The notes beneath the pieces are model-generated. The model made no database searches. It was not told where the DNA came from and worked only from the letters and a program-made list of their open reading frames with translations. A stretch of 64,000 bases of DNA, taken from the NCBI GenBank assembly GCA_024349245.1, contig JALDNG010000048.1, positions 5,236,001 to 5,300,000 of the forward strand, written 5' to 3'. Below, piece by piece: positions 62,801 through 64,000 of the stretch. The number at the start of each line of letters is the position of its first letter. Within the stretch, counting starts at the first letter, position 1. The stretch comes from Neodontobutis hainanensis (Eukaryota > Chordata > Actinopteri > Gobiiformes > Odontobutidae). The translations under genes were made by a program, and so were the position numbers.

Positions 62801-63663
62801 CTAATCCTGCTTCTTATAACAAGCTCCTGGTTGATCTTATGCCAAAAATAGAATAAAAAACAGAAAGTTCTCACCTTCTGCCTCAGTTTGAACAGCCCAT
62901 TGTTCATAAGTCTGAGAACCACACTCATGACTGGGGTTCAGCCCGGCATGGGCATGAATGGCATTCATTATTTTCTTAATTACATCACCAAATGGATCCT
63001 GAAAAAACATGCTTGTGTAAAGATTGTTGTTGCATTTCTTAAAGATAAAGTATATCATAAAAACCTTACCTCTTTTCTGCTTTCGACATTGATAATTGTT
63101 TTTTCAGATTCCTTTGTGTACTGACCAAGGTTTCCAGTCATGATTGTAGACGCATCCAAGTTAGCACAAACCTACAACAAAGAACAATAACAACATTGTT
63201 ATGTTGTAATCTATTTTGATTAACATGGTTATACTGAAACATTTTTTACATTAAAATTAAAGGTTAGGGCTGTTATTCTAGTGTAGAGGAAGCTCAAAGC
63301 TGTGGGCAGGGTGGAATATTGCTAACAGCTTGAGACAGAAACAATAAAACAGATCATTTAGGAGTAGTCAAGAACAATAAAGCTAGTGTCACATTCCTAT
63401 AAAAACCCTCATGTAGAAGTTGGGGTTGAATCAAACTGTGCTTACACGCAGAATGTGCTCCTCAGTTTTGGACATTTTTGTAGCTCCTCCTACTCCGGGC
63501 GAAGCCGTCAAGCCTAGGATCTGGGGCAGGGGCTTTATCTGCTTCTGCTCCTTCTGCAGCCGTTTGTTCTTGTGCTTCTGCGTCAGGTAGCGCATCATGA
63601 CGTGGTTGTAGACGCCTCCTTTCTGAGTGTGGTGGCACTCATCTATTACAATCAAAGTTAAGT
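59830..63663 (-). CDS. ifih1: IFIH1 / MDA5, cytoplasmic dsRNA-sensing helicase (3' part)
   Basis: RIG-I-like receptor that binds long double-stranded RNA and signals through MAVS. Only the second half is in the window. Minus-strand exons (outer ones exact, others to a few bases): 63663-63448, 63172-63070, 62999-62877, 62159-61943, 61853-61594, 61520-61374, 61288-61125, 61047-60853, 60759-60666 and 60021-59830. Helicase motif II is VIDECHHTQKGG and motif III LTASPGVGG. The helical insert follows (GNLGQYTKESEKTI...). Motif IV is GIIFTKTRRSAMAL, motif V LVATTVAEEGLDIPACN and motif VI QARGRGRAE. The C-terminal RNA-binding domain has zinc cysteines in LNCRGCSKPVC and IACKECGN, then PWGSMMLYRGIDCPCL. 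It ends in an acidic tail, SNSDDDD. The CARDs and motif I lie beyond the right edge. RIG-I and LGP2 are less likely given motif VI context and locus. Confidence 0.95.
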
Positions 63664-64000
63664 CTAAACAGAAGAAGAAAACAAAAAACATCAGCTGTCA
63701 TGTAATGTTACGTGCACAGACATGAAGATTATACCTCCCTTGTGTATGTGCAATCCTCCCACACAACCAACACTTTTCTAGGAATCTTTTCTACGCAGCA
63801 CTCTTAGCCACAAAAACATGTGTTGGTTTCATTTAAAATATGCAACAAATACAAATCTTAGTATACAGTCTTGTGCAATGGATTATAATCATTGTTTGAA
63901 CCAGTTTACTCGGGGGGATATGAGTGTAGCCCTGGGGGAATGGAGTATGGAGAGTGGCAGCTTGATGTACTGTGGGTGATAGAAGCTCTCATGTGAATTT
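63664..64000. other. IFIH1 intron, cut by the window edge
   Basis: No exon is visible. The preceding helicase exons must lie beyond 64,000. Confidence 0.6.

Overview
The window is vertebrate nuclear DNA, almost certainly from a ray-finned (teleost) fish. The genes are split into many short exons with GT/AG borders. Non-coding DNA carries tRNA-derived SINE copies and fragments of non-LTR retrotransposons of fish type, and the proglucagon ends right after GLP-1 in ...GRGRRE, as in known fish sequences. I cannot name the species; the peptide sequences and small introns suggest a spiny-rayed fish.

Layout: TANK (+, 3.7-6.8 kb), a 14-kb gene-free stretch (7.1-21.4 kb), TBR1 (+, 21.7-25.3 kb), SLC4A10 (+, 28.0-44.4 kb), an R4/Dong-like LINE fragment (45.5-46.5 kb), proglucagon (-, 47.6-49.4 kb), a DPP4/FAP-family gene (-, 50.0-57.7 kb), a repeat-rich spacer (57.7-59.8 kb), and the 3' part of IFIH1/MDA5 (-, 59.8 kb to the right edge, incomplete). 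This is the order of human 2q24 (TANK-PSMD14-TBR1-SLC4A10-DPP4-GCG-FAP-IFIH1), with two differences: I see no PSMD14, and one DPP4/FAP-type gene instead of two.

The genes do not form a pathway, but two pairings matter. TANK (scaffold for TBK1/IKK-epsilon and TRAF) and IFIH1 (cytoplasmic dsRNA sensor) both act in type-I interferon and NF-kB signalling and bracket the block. Proglucagon sits directly downstream of a DPP4-like peptidase, the family that clips the first two residues from GLP-1. TBR1 (forebrain T-box factor) and SLC4A10 (neuronal Na+-driven bicarbonate transporter) share a neural setting, and the empty DNA before TBR1 probably holds its enhancers.

The most notable observations are: a 39-bp perfect tandem duplication of the last SLC4A10 splice acceptor that keeps the reading frame; a possible 39-nt cassette exon in SLC4A10; a FAP-position peptidase with the DPP4-type specificity Asp; twin kB palindromes in the TANK promoter; CTCF-like motifs around TBR1/SLC4A10; an inverted SINE pair inside the proglucagon gene; and a perfect 23-bp hairpin downstream of IFIH1. 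I found no wholly unknown multigene system.
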